Numbered from the stretch's first letter, positions 7,827 through 16,278 are shown. The stretch: DNA of 56,861 nucleotides from an uncultured Eubacterium sp. (GCA_900551755.1 URXK01000011.1:1-56861); one strand, 5' to 3'. Notes: a model not told the origin generated them from the letters alone. Translations and numbers: made by a program.

Positions 7827-8818
7827 TGAATATTTTAGTTTGTGGTGGTGCTGGTTATATTGGTAGCCACACAGTTTATGAATTAATTGAACAGGGACAT
7901 CAGGTTGTAGTTGCTGATAATCTTTGCAAGGGTCATAAGGCAGCTGTTCATAAGGACGCAAAGTTATATGTAGGTGACTTAAGGGATGCAGACTTTCTTG
8001 ACAAAGTTTTTGGCGAAAACAAAATTGATGCAGTTATTGACTTTGCCGCATTTTCACTTGTTGGAGAAAGCTGTTCAGAGCCATTAAAATATTTTGACAA
8101 CAATGTTTATGGCACAATTAGACTTTTAGAGGCTATGAATAGAGCAGGAGTAAAGAAGATTGTATTTTCATCAACTGCTGCAACTTATGGAGAGCCAGAA
8201 AACATTCCTATTCTTGAAAGTGACAGAACATTCCCAACTAACCCTTATGGCGAAACTAAACTTACTGTTGAAAAAATATTAAAGTGGAGTGATAAGGCTT
8301 ATGGTATCAAGTATGTTGCTTTAAGATATTTTAATGCAGCAGGTGCTCATATTAGTGGTGAAATTGGTGAGGACCATTCTCCAGAAAGTCATTTAATTCC
8401 TATTATTTTGCAGGTAGCCTTAGGTCAGAGAGAAAAGATTGCTATGTTTGGCGACGATTATCCAACACCAGACGGTACTTGTGTTAGAGATTATATTCAC
8501 GTAACTGACTTGGCTGATGCTCATATTAAGGCTATTGAAAAGCTCTTTAGAGATGAAACAAGTGGCATTTACAACTTAGGCAATGGCAAGGGCTTTAGTG
8601 TTAAAGAGGTTGTGGAAGAAACTAGACGAGTAACTGGCAAGGAAATTAAGGCTGTTGTTGAGGGCAGACGAGCTGGTGACCCATCTACATTGATTGCAAC
8701 AAGTGATAAGGCTATGAAGGAGCTTGGCTGGAAGCCTAGATTTAATACTCTTACTCAAATTATTGAAACAGCTTGGAAGTGGCATCAAAGTCACCCAAAT
8801 GGCTATAATGATAAGTAA
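7826..8818 (+). CDS. galE: UDP-glucose 4-epimerase
   Basis: GalE interconverts UDP-glucose and UDP-galactose with bound NAD, linking galactose use and cell-surface polysaccharide synthesis. The 330-residue protein has the Rossmann glycine motif GGAGYIGSH at the N-terminus, the catalytic SSTAATYG and YGETK (YxxxK) segments, and family blocks RYFNAAGA and [16 protein letters not shown]. Length matches the family. Its start overlaps the preceding stop, and GGAGG lies 9 bases before the ATG. After its stop the sequence passes directly into a cluster of interspersed repeats without a clear terminator. Confidence 0.96.
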   Translation: MNILVCGGAGYIGSHTVYELIEQGHQVVVADNLCKGHKAAVHKDAKLYVGDLRDADFLDKVFGENKIDAVIDFAAFSLVGESCSEPLKYFDNNVYGTIRLLEAMNRAGVKKIVFSSTAATYGEPENIPILESDRTFPTNPYGETKLTVEKILKWSDKAYGIKYVALRYFNAAGAHISGEIGEDHSPESHLIPIILQVALGQREKIAMFGDDYPTPDGTCVRDYIHVTDLADAHIKAIEKLFRDETSGIYNLGNGKGFSVKEVVEETRRVTGKEIKAVVEGRRAGDPSTLIATSDKAMKELGWKPRFNTLTQIIETAWKWHQSHPNGYNDK

Positions 8819-8883
8819 AGAAAAAGTAAGTGATAAATTTTAGTTGTGAGAATATTGCAATTTTATAATTTATGAATATATAT

Positions 8884-9655
8884 TGTAGGGGCGAGCATTA
8901 CTCGTCCTTTTATCTATTACTTATTACTTATTACTTGAGAATAGAAACCCCTCAGTCACTGGGTGACAGCTCCCCTAGAAGTGGAGCTAAAGTGTTAATA
9001 TTTAGTTTATTTGTAATTAATACGAATGGGTTGTCTGTAGGGGCGAGCATTGCTCGTCCAATATTAATAGGTGATTAACAATTACTTTTATTTATAATGA
9101 ACAGGTAGATTGTAGGGGCGAACATTGTTCGCCCAATGTAACGGTTACGAATAATGGTCATACGGGCGATTAATAATCGCCCCTACAAGCAAGCTGTACT
9201 TTTACATATTAATTATATGTAGGTATACACCATTTGCCTTCCCTCATAGGGAAGGTGGCAACCGAAGGTTGACGGAAGGGTTTCCGGTGATACAAATATA
9301 ATTTAGGACGAACATCAGCATTATACTATGGACGAGCAATGCTCGCCCCTACAAGTAAGCTGTACTTTTACATAATGTTTCCCTGTTATTAATACTGTAG
9401 GGAGGTACAGTTTGCCTTCCCTCATAGGGAAGGTGGCAACCGAAGGTTGACGGAAGGGTTTCCAGTATTATTTATTACCTATTATTTATTACTTATTACC
9501 TGAGAATAGAAACCCCTCAGTCACTTGGTGCCAGCTTCCCTAGAAGTGGAGCTAAAGGGTTAGTTTTTAGTTGTACTTGTAATTAATACGAATGGGTTAT
9601 TTGTAGGGGCGAGCATTGCTCGTCCTTTTATCTATTACCTATTACCTATTACTTA
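8884..9655. repeat. Interspersed hairpin-repeat cluster 1
   Basis: This non-coding block holds three hairpin families. Family A (24 bp: TGTAGGGGCGA, a variable inner stem, then TCGYCC) is at 8884-8907, 9036-9059, 9111-9134 and 9602-9625, and inverted at 9164-9187 and 9330-9353. Family B (AACCCCTCAGTCAC... ending GGAGCTAAAG) is at 8946-8992 and 9511-9556. Family C (TTTGCCTTCCCT... ending GGGTTTCC) is at 9236-9285 and 9411-9463. Runs of a 7-bp repeat (TATTACC/TATTACT) join them. Short ORFs here merely read through the repeats. No transposase is present. Confidence 0.9.
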
Positions 9656-9747
9656 CCATTTACCACAACAGGCTCTTTATTTTTTTCTTGCAAAAAAAGC
9701 CTTATTGTGAGAAAATATATAGTATTGAGCATAAGAAGGGTGATTTT

Positions 9748-11892
9748 ATGAGAAAACTAGTTATAGCCGAAAAGCCCTCAGTAGCACGAGATATAGCAAA
9801 GGTGCTTAAATGCAGCAAAAAGGGCAACGGCTATTTATACAATGATGAATACATAATAAGTTGGGCAGTAGGTCATTTAGTTACACTATTAGAGCCAGAA
9901 GAATACGACAAAAAGTATAAAAAATGGCAAATGGAAACATTGCCTATTATACCCAACAACATTAAAACAAAGGCAATAAAAAACACTGTTGACCAGTACA
10001 AAATACTTGAAAAAATGCTTAATTCAGACACTATTGAAAGCCTTATTTGTGCTACAGATAGTGGGCGAGAGGGCGAGCTTATATTTAGGTACATATATGA
10101 CCTAGCAAAGTGCAACAAGCCATTTCAGCGTTTATGGATTTCCAGTATGACAGCTCAAGCTATTAAAGAGGGCTTTGAAAATTTAAAAGACGGTAGAGAG
10201 TATGACAATTTGTATCAATCAGCAAAATGTCGTTCAGAGGCAGATTGGCTAGTTGGTATTAATGCCAGCAGAGCTTTTACAATAAAGTATAACACGCTTT
10301 TAAGCATAGGCAGAGTTCAAACTCCAACCCTTGCCATAATAGCAGCAAGGCAAAAGGAAATTGACAGCTTTGTTGTGTCTGAATATTGGGAGGTAAATGC
10401 TGACTTTGGAGAATACAAGGGTCAGTGGTTTCGCATAAAAGTTGACGGTGACAAAAAAATAGAAGAAACTAAAATACTAGATAAAAACAAGGCAAATGAA
10501 ATAGCTAAAAAGGTTAAGGGTAAAATTGCCACAGTAAAGTCAGTAGAATGTGAGGAAAAGAAAAATCCACCACCTCTCTTGTATGATTTGACAGAGTTAC
10601 AGAGGGATTGCAACAGAAAATTTGGCTTTTCAGCACAGCAAACCCTTTCTTTAGTTCAGGATTTGTACGAAAAGCGAAAAATGGTTACATATCCAAGAAC
10701 AGATAGCCGATATTTGTCAGATGATATGATACCTAAACTCAAAATAATTGCAGGCAAACTTATGGGTACAGAACAGTATAATAAATATGCTACTTATGTG
10801 TACAATTTGCCTAAACTTCCTATAACTAAAAGAATTGTGGATAACAGCAAATTAAGCGACCACCACGCAATTATTCCAACAGAGGCTAAGCCTAATGTTA
10901 ATGCCTTAAGTGATGGAGAGTTTAAGGTTTATGACCTTATTGCAAGACGATTTTTGCAGGTGTTTTATCCTTATTATGTTTACAACACTACTAAAATTGT
11001 TACTGAATGTGAAGAAGAAACCTTTGTCACAAAAGGCACAACAGTTGTCCATAAGGGTTGGACTGAACTTAATGTAAAGTCTGAAAAAGAGAAAAAGACA
11101 GAAGAAGTTTTGCCAGATGTAAACGAAAATGACACCTTTGAAACTAAGTCAGCTAAGGTTGCAGTTAAGAAAACTAAGCCACCACAGACTTATAACGAGG
11201 CTAGTCTTTTGTCAGCTATGGAAAATGCCGGCAGATTTGTTGATGATGAGGCTTTAAAAGAACAGCTGAAGGAGTCTGGACTAGGCACACCAGCCACAAG
11301 AGCAGCCATTATTGAAAGACTTATAAAGGTTGGCTATATAGTGAGAAAGGGCAAGTCACTTATACCAACTGAAAAAGGAATGAAACTAATTGAAATTGTG
11401 CCAGTTGAGCTAAAATCACCAGAAACTACTGGTAAGTGGGAAAAGGGGCTTACATCAATAGCTAAGGGAAAAATGGATACTGAAAAATTTATGGGAAGTA
11501 TCAAAAGGTATGTTAATTACATAGTCAATTCCTCACAGCAGGGAGGTTGCAAGGTTATTTTTGCTGCCGATAAGCCTAGAAGTAAAAGGGCTAAAGCCTC
11601 TATTTTAGGTGTTTGCCCTAAGTGTCAGGGTCATATTTTGGAAAATTCTAAGGGCTATTATTGCTCTAATTGGAAACAAGGCTGTCGTTTTACTATTTGG
11701 AAAAATGCCCTTGAAAACTACGGCGTTGTAATTGATAAAGATTTTGTTAAAAATATTCTTGAAAAGGGCAAAATTGAAAATATATTTGTTCACAAGCCTG
11801 ATACACAAGAGGAGTGTAATTGTAGCATTTCTTTGGCTAGTGATAATAGTGGCAGACTTGATATTGGCAATTTTGTTAAGGTGGAAAAATGA
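9748..11892 (+). CDS. topB: DNA topoisomerase III
   Basis: This type IA topoisomerase passes single strands through a transient 5'-phosphotyrosyl break, resolving replication and recombination intermediates. The ATG at 9748, behind GAAGGGTGA, gives 714 residues beginning KLVIAEKPSVARDIAKVL, the TopB N-terminus; the upstream extension of the frame reads repeat DNA and was rejected. A Toprim motif DSGREGEL lies near residue 103, the active-site tyrosine at about 315 (VTYPRTDSRY), and a four-Cys zinc ribbon at about 623-646. The zinc ribbon and IWK tail are usual in Firmicutes TopB. The gene is flanked by repeats on the left and a convergent gene on the right. Confidence 0.95.
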   Translation: MRKLVIAEKPSVARDIAKVLKCSKKGNGYLYNDEYIISWAVGHLVTLLEPEEYDKKYKKWQMETLPIIPNNIKTKAIKNTVDQYKILEKMLNSDTIESLICATDSGREGELIFRYIYDLAKCNKPFQRLWISSMTAQAIKEGFENLKDGREYDNLYQSAKCRSEADWLVGINASRAFTIKYNTLLSIGRVQTPTLAIIAARQKEIDSFVVSEYWEVNADFGEYKGQWFRIKVDGDKKIEETKILDKNKANEIAKKVKGKIATVKSVECEEKKNPPPLLYDLTELQRDCNRKFGFSAQQTLSLVQDLYEKRKMVTYPRTDSRYLSDDMIPKLKIIAGKLMGTEQYNKYATYVYNLPKLPITKRIVDNSKLSDHHAIIPTEAKPNVNALSDGEFKVYDLIARRFLQVFYPYYVYNTTKIVTECEEETFVTKGTTVVHKGWTELNVKSEKEKKTEEVLPDVNENDTFETKSAKVAVKKTKPPQTYNEASLLSAMENAGRFVDDEALKEQLKESGLGTPATRAAIIERLIKVGYIVRKGKSLIPTEKGMKLIEIVPVELKSPETTGKWEKGLTSIAKGKMDTEKFMGSIKRYVNYIVNSSQQGGCKVIFAADKPRSKRAKASILGVCPKCQGHILENSKGYYCSNWKQGCRFTIWKNALENYGVVIDKDFVKNILEKGKIENIFVHKPDTQEECNCSISLASDNSGRLDIGNFVKVEK

Positions 11893-11912
11893 AGTTAATT
11901 TTATAAAGTAAT

Positions 11913-11938
11913 AAATGCCTTAAAAAACAAAGGCTATT
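11913..11938. terminator. Possible bidirectional terminator between topB and the HTH gene
   Basis: AAATGCCTT (11913-11921) pairs with AAGGCTATTT (11930-11939) with one bulged base. It is weak but well placed between the convergent genes. Confidence 0.4.
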
Positions 11939-11941
11939 TAA

Positions 11942-12364
11942 CTATTGAATAAAATCTTCATTCATTTTTTCAAGCAATTCCTCACATTCAAGAAGGCTTA
12001 ATGAATTATTTATGGAAAAAATTATTATACTATCTCTTTTATTTCTAGGATATAAGGGACTTAAACCTGCTAATCTAAGGAGTTTTTGACTGCTTTCAAG
12101 GTCAAGTTCCATACCAAATATAAGCTGTAGTAGTTTATTTCTTGAAGGCTTTTTCTTGCCTGAAAATATTTCATAAGCGTATATATTGTTTAAATTGGAT
12201 TTTTCTATTGCCTTAGTTTTGTTAATATCCTTTTCATACAGAAGTTGGTTAAGGTACTCAGAAAGGCTTGATTTTATAAATTCTTCTGTGTTATTGTTAA
12301 AATAGTGATTAATACTGTTTTCTTTTTTTAGTGTTTCAAGTAATTCTTCTGTAGTTTTTTTCAT
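11942..12364 (-). CDS. HTH-type DNA-binding protein divergent from the kinase gene
   Basis: The 140-residue protein is mostly alpha-helical. Its central part (AIEKSNLNNIYAYEIFSGKK, then KPSRNKLLQLIFGMELDLES) reads as a helix-turn-helix of the Cro/XRE type, followed by SQKLLRLAGLSPLYPRNKRD, a pattern I know from Firmicutes HTH proteins that sit beside Ser/Thr kinase genes. It is divergent from the kinase at 12431, and a perfect 9-bp inverted repeat overlaps its start codon and ribosome site, so autorepression is likely. It may be phosphorylated by, or control, the neighbouring kinase; that is inference. No enzyme motif is present. Confidence 0.7.
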   Translation of the reverse strand: MKKTTEELLETLKKENSINHYFNNNTEEFIKSSLSEYLNQLLYEKDINKTKAIEKSNLNNIYAYEIFSGKKKPSRNKLLQLIFGMELDLESSQKLLRLAGLSPLYPRNKRDSIIIFSINNSLSLLECEELLEKMNEDFIQ

Positions 12365-12387
12365 TATGTATCACCTCAGATACATAA
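12364..12387. promoter_or_regulatory. Inverted-repeat operator between the HTH and kinase genes
   Basis: TTATGTATC (12364-12372), six bases, then GATACATAA (12379-12387): a perfect 9-bp inverted repeat. It touches the start codon of the minus-strand HTH gene, covers its GAGGTGA ribosome site, and lies 43 bases upstream of the kinase ATG. Confidence 0.6.
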
Positions 12388-12430
12388 TAAATGAATTTTA
12401 ATAATATTTCAAGTAAAAAAAGGTGACTTT

Positions 12431-13534
12431 ATGGATAATTTTGTAAAATATAAACTTTCACAATATAAGGCAATAAGGCAATTAAATGATGAAAATACAG
12501 TAGTTTTATGTTATGATATATCAAATGATAAGACTTGTGTCAAAAAAATTGTGAACAAAACAGCTTTTGAAATATATAAACAGATTGTGGATATTAAAAG
12601 TGATTTTTTGCCTGAAATATATGAAATATTTGAATATGAAAATGATTATATTATAGTGGAGGAATATATTAAAGGAAATTCTATTGAAGAAATAATAAAT
12701 GAAAAAGGTAATTTATCTGAAAGTGAAGCATTAAAATATATGCTTGATATTTGCAATGCTCTTGAGGAAGTGCATAACAAAAATATAGTACATAGAGATG
12801 TATCTCCTGACAATGTAATAATATCTGAAAATAATAAAGCTGTTCTTCTTGACTTTGACATAGCAAGAATGGGTGGAAAAAACAAGACAACAGATACAAC
12901 AATACTTGGAACGGCAGGCTTTGCATCACCTGAACAATTTGGCTTTGCCCAAACTGACAGAAGAAGTGATATTTATTCTCTAGGTGTTTTGCTTAATTAT
13001 ATGCTTACAGGTCATATTTTACAGTCAGATATATATGGCAAAGAGCCTTTTAAGACAATTATTTTAAAAGCTACCCAAATTGACCCTCATTTTAGGTATG
13101 AAAATATATTAGATATGAAGGAAGATATATACAAATGTATAAAAGTCATTGGGGATAGTTCAAAATTTGAGGATATTAATTATATAAATGGCTCATCTAA
13201 AAATAAAAGTGGAAATAAATTCAAATTAAATCGTGTTCCAGGGTTTAGAACAGGAAATCCCCAAAGAATGGTAATTGCTGCTTGTATTTATACTATGTGT
13301 ATAATTTTCTTTATTGGACTTGTCAGCGACCATAAGGGTATAGGATATGTACTTGATTATATGGTAGGATATTTAATGATGTTTATAATACCTATGTGGT
13401 GGTTTGGTGGAAACGGAAGTCAATGGAATATTATTCCCGGATTTGCTAAGTTAAAAGGCAATGAAAAAAGAGTTTTGGCAATTATAATATATGTTGTAGT
13501 GCTGGCTTCAGTTTGCCTTTTATTGGGAAATTAA
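12431..13534 (+). CDS. Membrane-anchored Ser/Thr protein kinase
   Basis: A Hanks-type kinase domain (about residues 10-240) is followed by three C-terminal membrane segments (about 277-297, 305-330 and 345-366), with no PASTA or other sensor domain outside. Motifs: CVKKI (VAIK lysine), IVHRDVSPDNVI (catalytic loop with Asp and Asn), LLDFDIAR in place of DFG, and GTAGFASPEQFG plus DIYSLGVLLNYMLTG in the activation and F-helix regions. The glycine-rich loop is barely recognisable (YKAIRQLNDENTVV). The DFD variant still keeps the metal-binding Asp. The 367-residue protein starts at ATG after AAAGGTGA. It is probably a cytoplasmic-facing signalling kinase; substrates are unknown. Confidence 0.88.
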   Translation: MDNFVKYKLSQYKAIRQLNDENTVVLCYDISNDKTCVKKIVNKTAFEIYKQIVDIKSDFLPEIYEIFEYENDYIIVEEYIKGNSIEEIINEKGNLSESEALKYMLDICNALEEVHNKNIVHRDVSPDNVIISENNKAVLLDFDIARMGGKNKTTDTTILGTAGFASPEQFGFAQTDRRSDIYSLGVLLNYMLTGHILQSDIYGKEPFKTIILKATQIDPHFRYENILDMKEDIYKCIKVIGDSSKFEDINYINGSSKNKSGNKFKLNRVPGFRTGNPQRMVIAACIYTMCIIFFIGLVSDHKGIGYVLDYMVGYLMMFIIPMWWFGGNGSQWNIIPGFAKLKGNEKRVLAIIIYVVVLASVCLLLGN

Positions 13535-13576
13535 TACATATTTTGCAATTTTTAAGCTCTCAGCTTAACAAAAAAA

Positions 13577-13610
13577 GACATCTCATACTATAATAAATGT
13601 ATGAGGTGTC
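13577..13610. terminator. Bidirectional terminator between the kinase and XRE genes
   Basis: GACATCTCATAC (13577-13588) pairs with GTATGAGGTGTC (13599-13610) with one wobble. It is flanked by A6 on the left and T6 on the right, so it can stop both convergent transcripts. Confidence 0.88.
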
Positions 13611-13614
13611 TTTT

Positions 13615-13953
13615 TTAATTGCTTTTTAATTTTATAATTGCTTTTATAATTTTTAATATTTCAGATACTTCCCCGTCAGGCAATCCAGATAAATAGGTAT
13701 TTATTTTATTTATTTCAGGCGAAGAAACCGGAACATTAGTTAAATCAAAACTGAAAAGAATTGGGAGAGTAACATTTAGAGCTTTGGCTATTTTATCTAT
13801 AGTAACTATAGTTGGAGCTTTCAGTCCTCTTTCAATTTGACCAAGGTGGGCGGCACTAATGCCTGATTTAAAAGCAAGTTCCTCCTGACTTATTCCGAGA
13901 GTCGTTCTGATAGTTCGTATTCTGTTGCCAAGCTGTTGAGAAATATTATCCAT
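13615..13953 (-). CDS. XRE-family transcriptional regulator
   Basis: The 112-residue Cro/C1-type repressor has its HTH at about residues 8-62: NRIRTIRTTLGISQEELAFK, then SGISAAHLGQIERGLKAPTI. A short C-terminal region (about 63-112) has no recognised fold and may dimerise. I chose the ATG at 13951-13953 because AGGAGGTG precedes it; the longer frame up to 14001 has no ribosome site. It is divergent from a 33-codon membrane peptide gene. An inverted repeat in the shared intergenic region (ATATTTTAG at 14003-14011 with CTAAAATAT at 14031-14039) could be its operator, though the A+T-rich context makes this uncertain. Confidence 0.9.
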   Translation of the reverse strand: MDNISQQLGNRIRTIRTTLGISQEELAFKSGISAAHLGQIERGLKAPTIVTIDKIAKALNVTLPILFSFDLTNVPVSSPEINKINTYLSGLPDGEVSEILKIIKAIIKLKSN

Positions 13954-14079
13954 AGTCACACCTCCTACAGCAATCATACTAATAAAATGGAAATATTTCA
14001 AAATATTTTAGGAATTAATAATTTTAATATCTAAAATATCTTATTAAATTAATAAATGGAAAGGAGTATAAAATATTAT

Positions 14080-14181
14080 ATGAAAAAAATAATGCTGATA
14101 TTTGCTGGAATATTTGTTTTTGTAGTGATTGTTTTGAGTAAATTAATAATTGTTAAAGAAATTGTAAATAATAATATCTAA
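14080..14181 (+). CDS. 33-residue single-span membrane peptide
   Basis: This very short ORF (MKKIMLIFAGIFVFVVIVLS then KLIIVKEIVNNNI) encodes a lysine start, one hydrophobic helix and a polar tail. AAGGAG lies 13 bases upstream, further than usual. It is divergent from the XRE gene. I do not recognise a family. It could be a small regulatory membrane peptide, a type I toxin-like peptide, or a decayed gene. Confidence 0.4.
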   Translation: MKKIMLIFAGIFVFVVIVLSKLIIVKEIVNNNI

Positions 14182-14185
14182 AGCA

Positions 14186-14214
14186 TTGACAAATTATTAA
14201 TTTTATTGTATATT
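14186..14214 (+). promoter_or_regulatory. Promoter of the OB-fold membrane protein gene
   Basis: TTGACA (14186-14191), 17-base spacer, TATATT (14209-14214), ending 34 bases before the ATG at 14249. Confidence 0.7.
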
Positions 14215-14248
14215 AAAATAAATCTATAAATAAAAAGGAGTGTTTAAA

Positions 14249-14752
14249 ATGGTAAAAAAGCCTATTTACAAGAAATGGTGGTTTTGGGTTATTGTTGTTA
14301 TAATTGTGGGGGGAATTGCTTCAACCAGAGGAAACAATGAAAGCAAGTCCACAAGCAATGAGGCAGTACAGCAAGATGTTCAGGATAATTCAGCTGAAGT
14401 TAAAGAGGAAACTCCAACAGAGGCTGTAACTGAAGCACCTGCAATCAGCGTATCAGCTAAAGACATTATTTCAGCTTATGAGTCAAATGAGGTAAGTGCA
14501 GACAAGCAGTATAAAAATCAGAAATTAGCAGTAACAGGTGTTGTTGATAAAATAAGTGTAGTTTTAGACCAGACAACTGTAACATTAACAAATGGAGAAC
14601 AATATGCTTTCACAGGTGTAAGATGCTATTTTGATGATGAAGCTGAAGTTGAAAAGGTTTCAAATCTTGCAAAAGGTGATACAATAACTATTGAAGGTAT
14701 TTGTGACGGATACGATATAGAACCTAATATGAAAAATTGTATTATTAAGTAA
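14249..14752 (+). CDS. Membrane-anchored OB-fold (tRNA_anti-like) protein
   Basis: The 167-residue protein has a short basic N-terminus, one membrane helix (KKWWFWVIVVIIVGGIAS), a Ser/Thr/Glu-rich linker and a C-terminal domain from about residue 75. The domain pattern (ISAYESNEVSADKQYKNQKL, then AVTGVVDKI, then GDTITIEGICDGY) fits the tRNA_anti-like OB-fold family found in small secreted or membrane proteins. In that family the name reflects fold similarity; tRNA binding has not been shown. AAAAGGAG precedes the ATG at 14249; the GTG at 14240 overlaps the ribosome site and was rejected. It has its own promoter at 14186-14214. Confidence 0.8.
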   Translation: MVKKPIYKKWWFWVIVVIIVGGIASTRGNNESKSTSNEAVQQDVQDNSAEVKEETPTEAVTEAPAISVSAKDIISAYESNEVSADKQYKNQKLAVTGVVDKISVVLDQTTVTLTNGEQYAFTGVRCYFDDEAEVEKVSNLAKGDTITIEGICDGYDIEPNMKNCIIK

Positions 14753-14794
14753 AATACATATTGATAAAAATATACAATTTGTGATATAAATAAG

Positions 14795-14823
14795 TATCAA
14801 GAAATGTTAATTGTTTCTTGATA
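14795..14823 (+). terminator. Terminator-like hairpin
   Basis: TATCAAGAAA (14795-14804) pairs perfectly with TTTCTTGATA (14814-14823), followed by TTTATTTAT. It sits between the OB-fold and PH-domain genes. Confidence 0.6.
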
Positions 14824-14845
14824 TTTATTTATGAGGAGGATTTTT

Positions 14846-15217
14846 ATGATTGACTTTACTAACAAGACCCTTTTTAAATTGAAAAAAAGTAATATTGCAG
14901 TACCTGATGTTATAAATAAGTTGTTAATTCCAAATGAAGATGTTATAGGTATTTATACAGCACTGCGTGACTATGTTATTTTTACAAACAAAAGAATTAT
15001 AGCTGTTAATGTACAGGGAATAACAGGTAAAAAGCAGGATTTTACTTCTTTGCCTTATTCTAAAATTCAGTTGTTTTCAGTAGAAACAGCTGGTGTTATT
15101 GATTTGGATAGTGAACTTGAAGTTTATTTTAGCGGAGTTGGCAAAATTAAGTTTGAATTTACAGGTGCCAGTGATATTGTAAAAATTGGTCAGATTATAA
15201 GTGCCTATCTTTTATAA
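14846..15217 (+). CDS. PH-domain-like protein (bacterial PH family)
   Basis: The 123-residue protein matches the short stand-alone bacterial PH-like family: LLIPNEDVIGIYTALRDYVI, then FTNKRIIAVNVQGITGKKQD, then FTSLPYSKIQLFSVETAG and a C-terminal amphipathic helix (GASDIVKIGQIISAYLL). These blocks are the beta-strand and helix pattern of the fold. There is no signal peptide or membrane segment. The ATG at 14846 follows GAGGAGG; the ATG at 14831 overlaps that site and was not used. Function in this family is largely unknown; stress or envelope roles are often suggested by neighbours. Here the neighbours are membrane proteins. Confidence 0.8.
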   Translation: MIDFTNKTLFKLKKSNIAVPDVINKLLIPNEDVIGIYTALRDYVIFTNKRIIAVNVQGITGKKQDFTSLPYSKIQLFSVETAGVIDLDSELEVYFSGVGKIKFEFTGASDIVKIGQIISAYLL

Positions 15218-15242
15218 TTAAGTAGGGCTATGGTGAATAATT

Positions 15243-16190
15243 ATGACTAATAATGATAAACAAAAAACAGCGATTGCTATTTTGGCATTAGTGGTAATTG
15301 CCTTTGTTAAACTGACGATATTGCATTTCTCATCTGATTTAATAGCTAACATTGTTCTTTCTTACAACAATGTATCTGGCAATGAGCTTGTTTATGGTGG
15401 AAGTATACCTTGGTTTTTTCCTATAATTAGAACCATAGGAATTATAATACTAATTGCACTATATTTACTATTTGTTTTCTATATTATAAGTAGAACTAAA
15501 TTTGAAAGTAGCTTTAAGATATTAATTATAATAATGTGTCCTTTTATAACTATTAATTATATTGGTAACATTATATTGATGATATTAGTATGCTTGATTT
15601 TCGTAAGTGAATATGAAAAGGATACTTATGAAAAAGATAAATCAGAATATATTTTATCTGCCGATGGTGTTCCTATAGGTAAGAATAGTGACGATATAGG
15701 TCAGAAGTTAATAACAATAGCTTTTGTTTTTGTTTTGTGGGTAGCTTTGCTTCTTGCAGTAAATTTACCTAAAAGCAATTATGAATATGCAAGTGACAAT
15801 AATAAAGCTATGATTGAAGCACTTACTGATACAACAACCACTACAACTACTACGACAACCACCACAACAACAACCACTACTACAACTACTACGGAAGCAA
15901 CAACAGAGAGTACAACACAAGCTCCTGTTGTATCCCAACAGGATATGTATGTAAGTGCTTTGGGGCATTTGTACACAAATGTGGAGCTGTATCTTAAGGT
16001 AAACCAAAATGACGGAAGTGAAAAGTACATTTTGTATGGAAAGGTTCTTGATTTCAATTATAGAGCAAAGCAAGTTCTTGTTTATACATACGAAAATGGA
16101 CAGACAACTTGGTTTCCAAGGCGTCAGGGAATGTTGACATTAGCCTATGTGCGTTCTGACGACCCTGCATTGTTGCAAGCATTACAATAA
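15243..16190 (+). CDS. Polytopic membrane protein with poly-threonine linker
   Basis: I do not recognise a family for this 315-residue protein. It has four hydrophobic spans at about 11-36, 55-79, 88-123 and 155-173, with a cytoplasmic-looking charged loop between the third and fourth. After the last span come an uninterrupted run of more than 20 threonines (codons ACA/ACC/ACT/ACG mixed), then EATTESTTQAP, and a C-terminal globular segment of about 85 residues (YVSALGHLYTNVELYLKVNQ, then EKYILYGKVLDFNYRAKQVL). The Thr run is probably an extended, possibly glycosylated, linker. Mixed codons argue against simple triplet slippage. It follows the PH-like gene by 25 bases, probably in the same transcript. 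Confidence 0.75.
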   Translation: MTNNDKQKTAIAILALVVIAFVKLTILHFSSDLIANIVLSYNNVSGNELVYGGSIPWFFPIIRTIGIIILIALYLLFVFYIISRTKFESSFKILIIIMCPFITINYIGNIILMILVCLIFVSEYEKDTYEKDKSEYILSADGVPIGKNSDDIGQKLITIAFVFVLWVALLLAVNLPKSNYEYASDNNKAMIEALTDTTTTTTTTTTTTTTTTTTTTTEATTESTTQAPVVSQQDMYVSALGHLYTNVELYLKVNQNDGSEKYILYGKVLDFNYRAKQVLVYTYENGQTTWFPRRQGMLTLAYVRSDDPALLQALQ

Positions 16191-16208
16191 AAATGTGAAT
16201 AGTTTTTA

Positions 16209-16236
16209 AGCCGTAATTTTAAGTAATATTACGGCT
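16209..16236 (+). terminator. Rho-independent terminator
   Basis: AGCCGTAAT (16209-16217) pairs with ATTACGGCT (16228-16236), followed by TTTTATTATT, just after the poly-Thr protein gene. Confidence 0.85.
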
Positions 16237-16278
16237 TTTTATTATTTAATAGAAATTTATAAAGTTTTATGATAAGTA

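Noticed and set aside
8872..9078. Short plus-strand ORF in repeat cluster 1
   Set aside because: It reads through family A and B repeats; no ribosome site, and the peptide is translated repeat sequence.
9111..9134. Family A hairpins as rho-independent terminators
   Set aside because: No T-tract follows, both orientations occur, and many copies are far from any gene end.
9616..9747. 44-codon N-terminal extension of TopB
   Set aside because: It translates repeat DNA; the conserved TopB N-terminus and ribosome site place the start at 9748.
15765..16073. Minus-strand ORFs with poly-Val or Cys/Gly-rich sequence
   Set aside because: Antisense of the poly-threonine tract in a real plus-strand gene.
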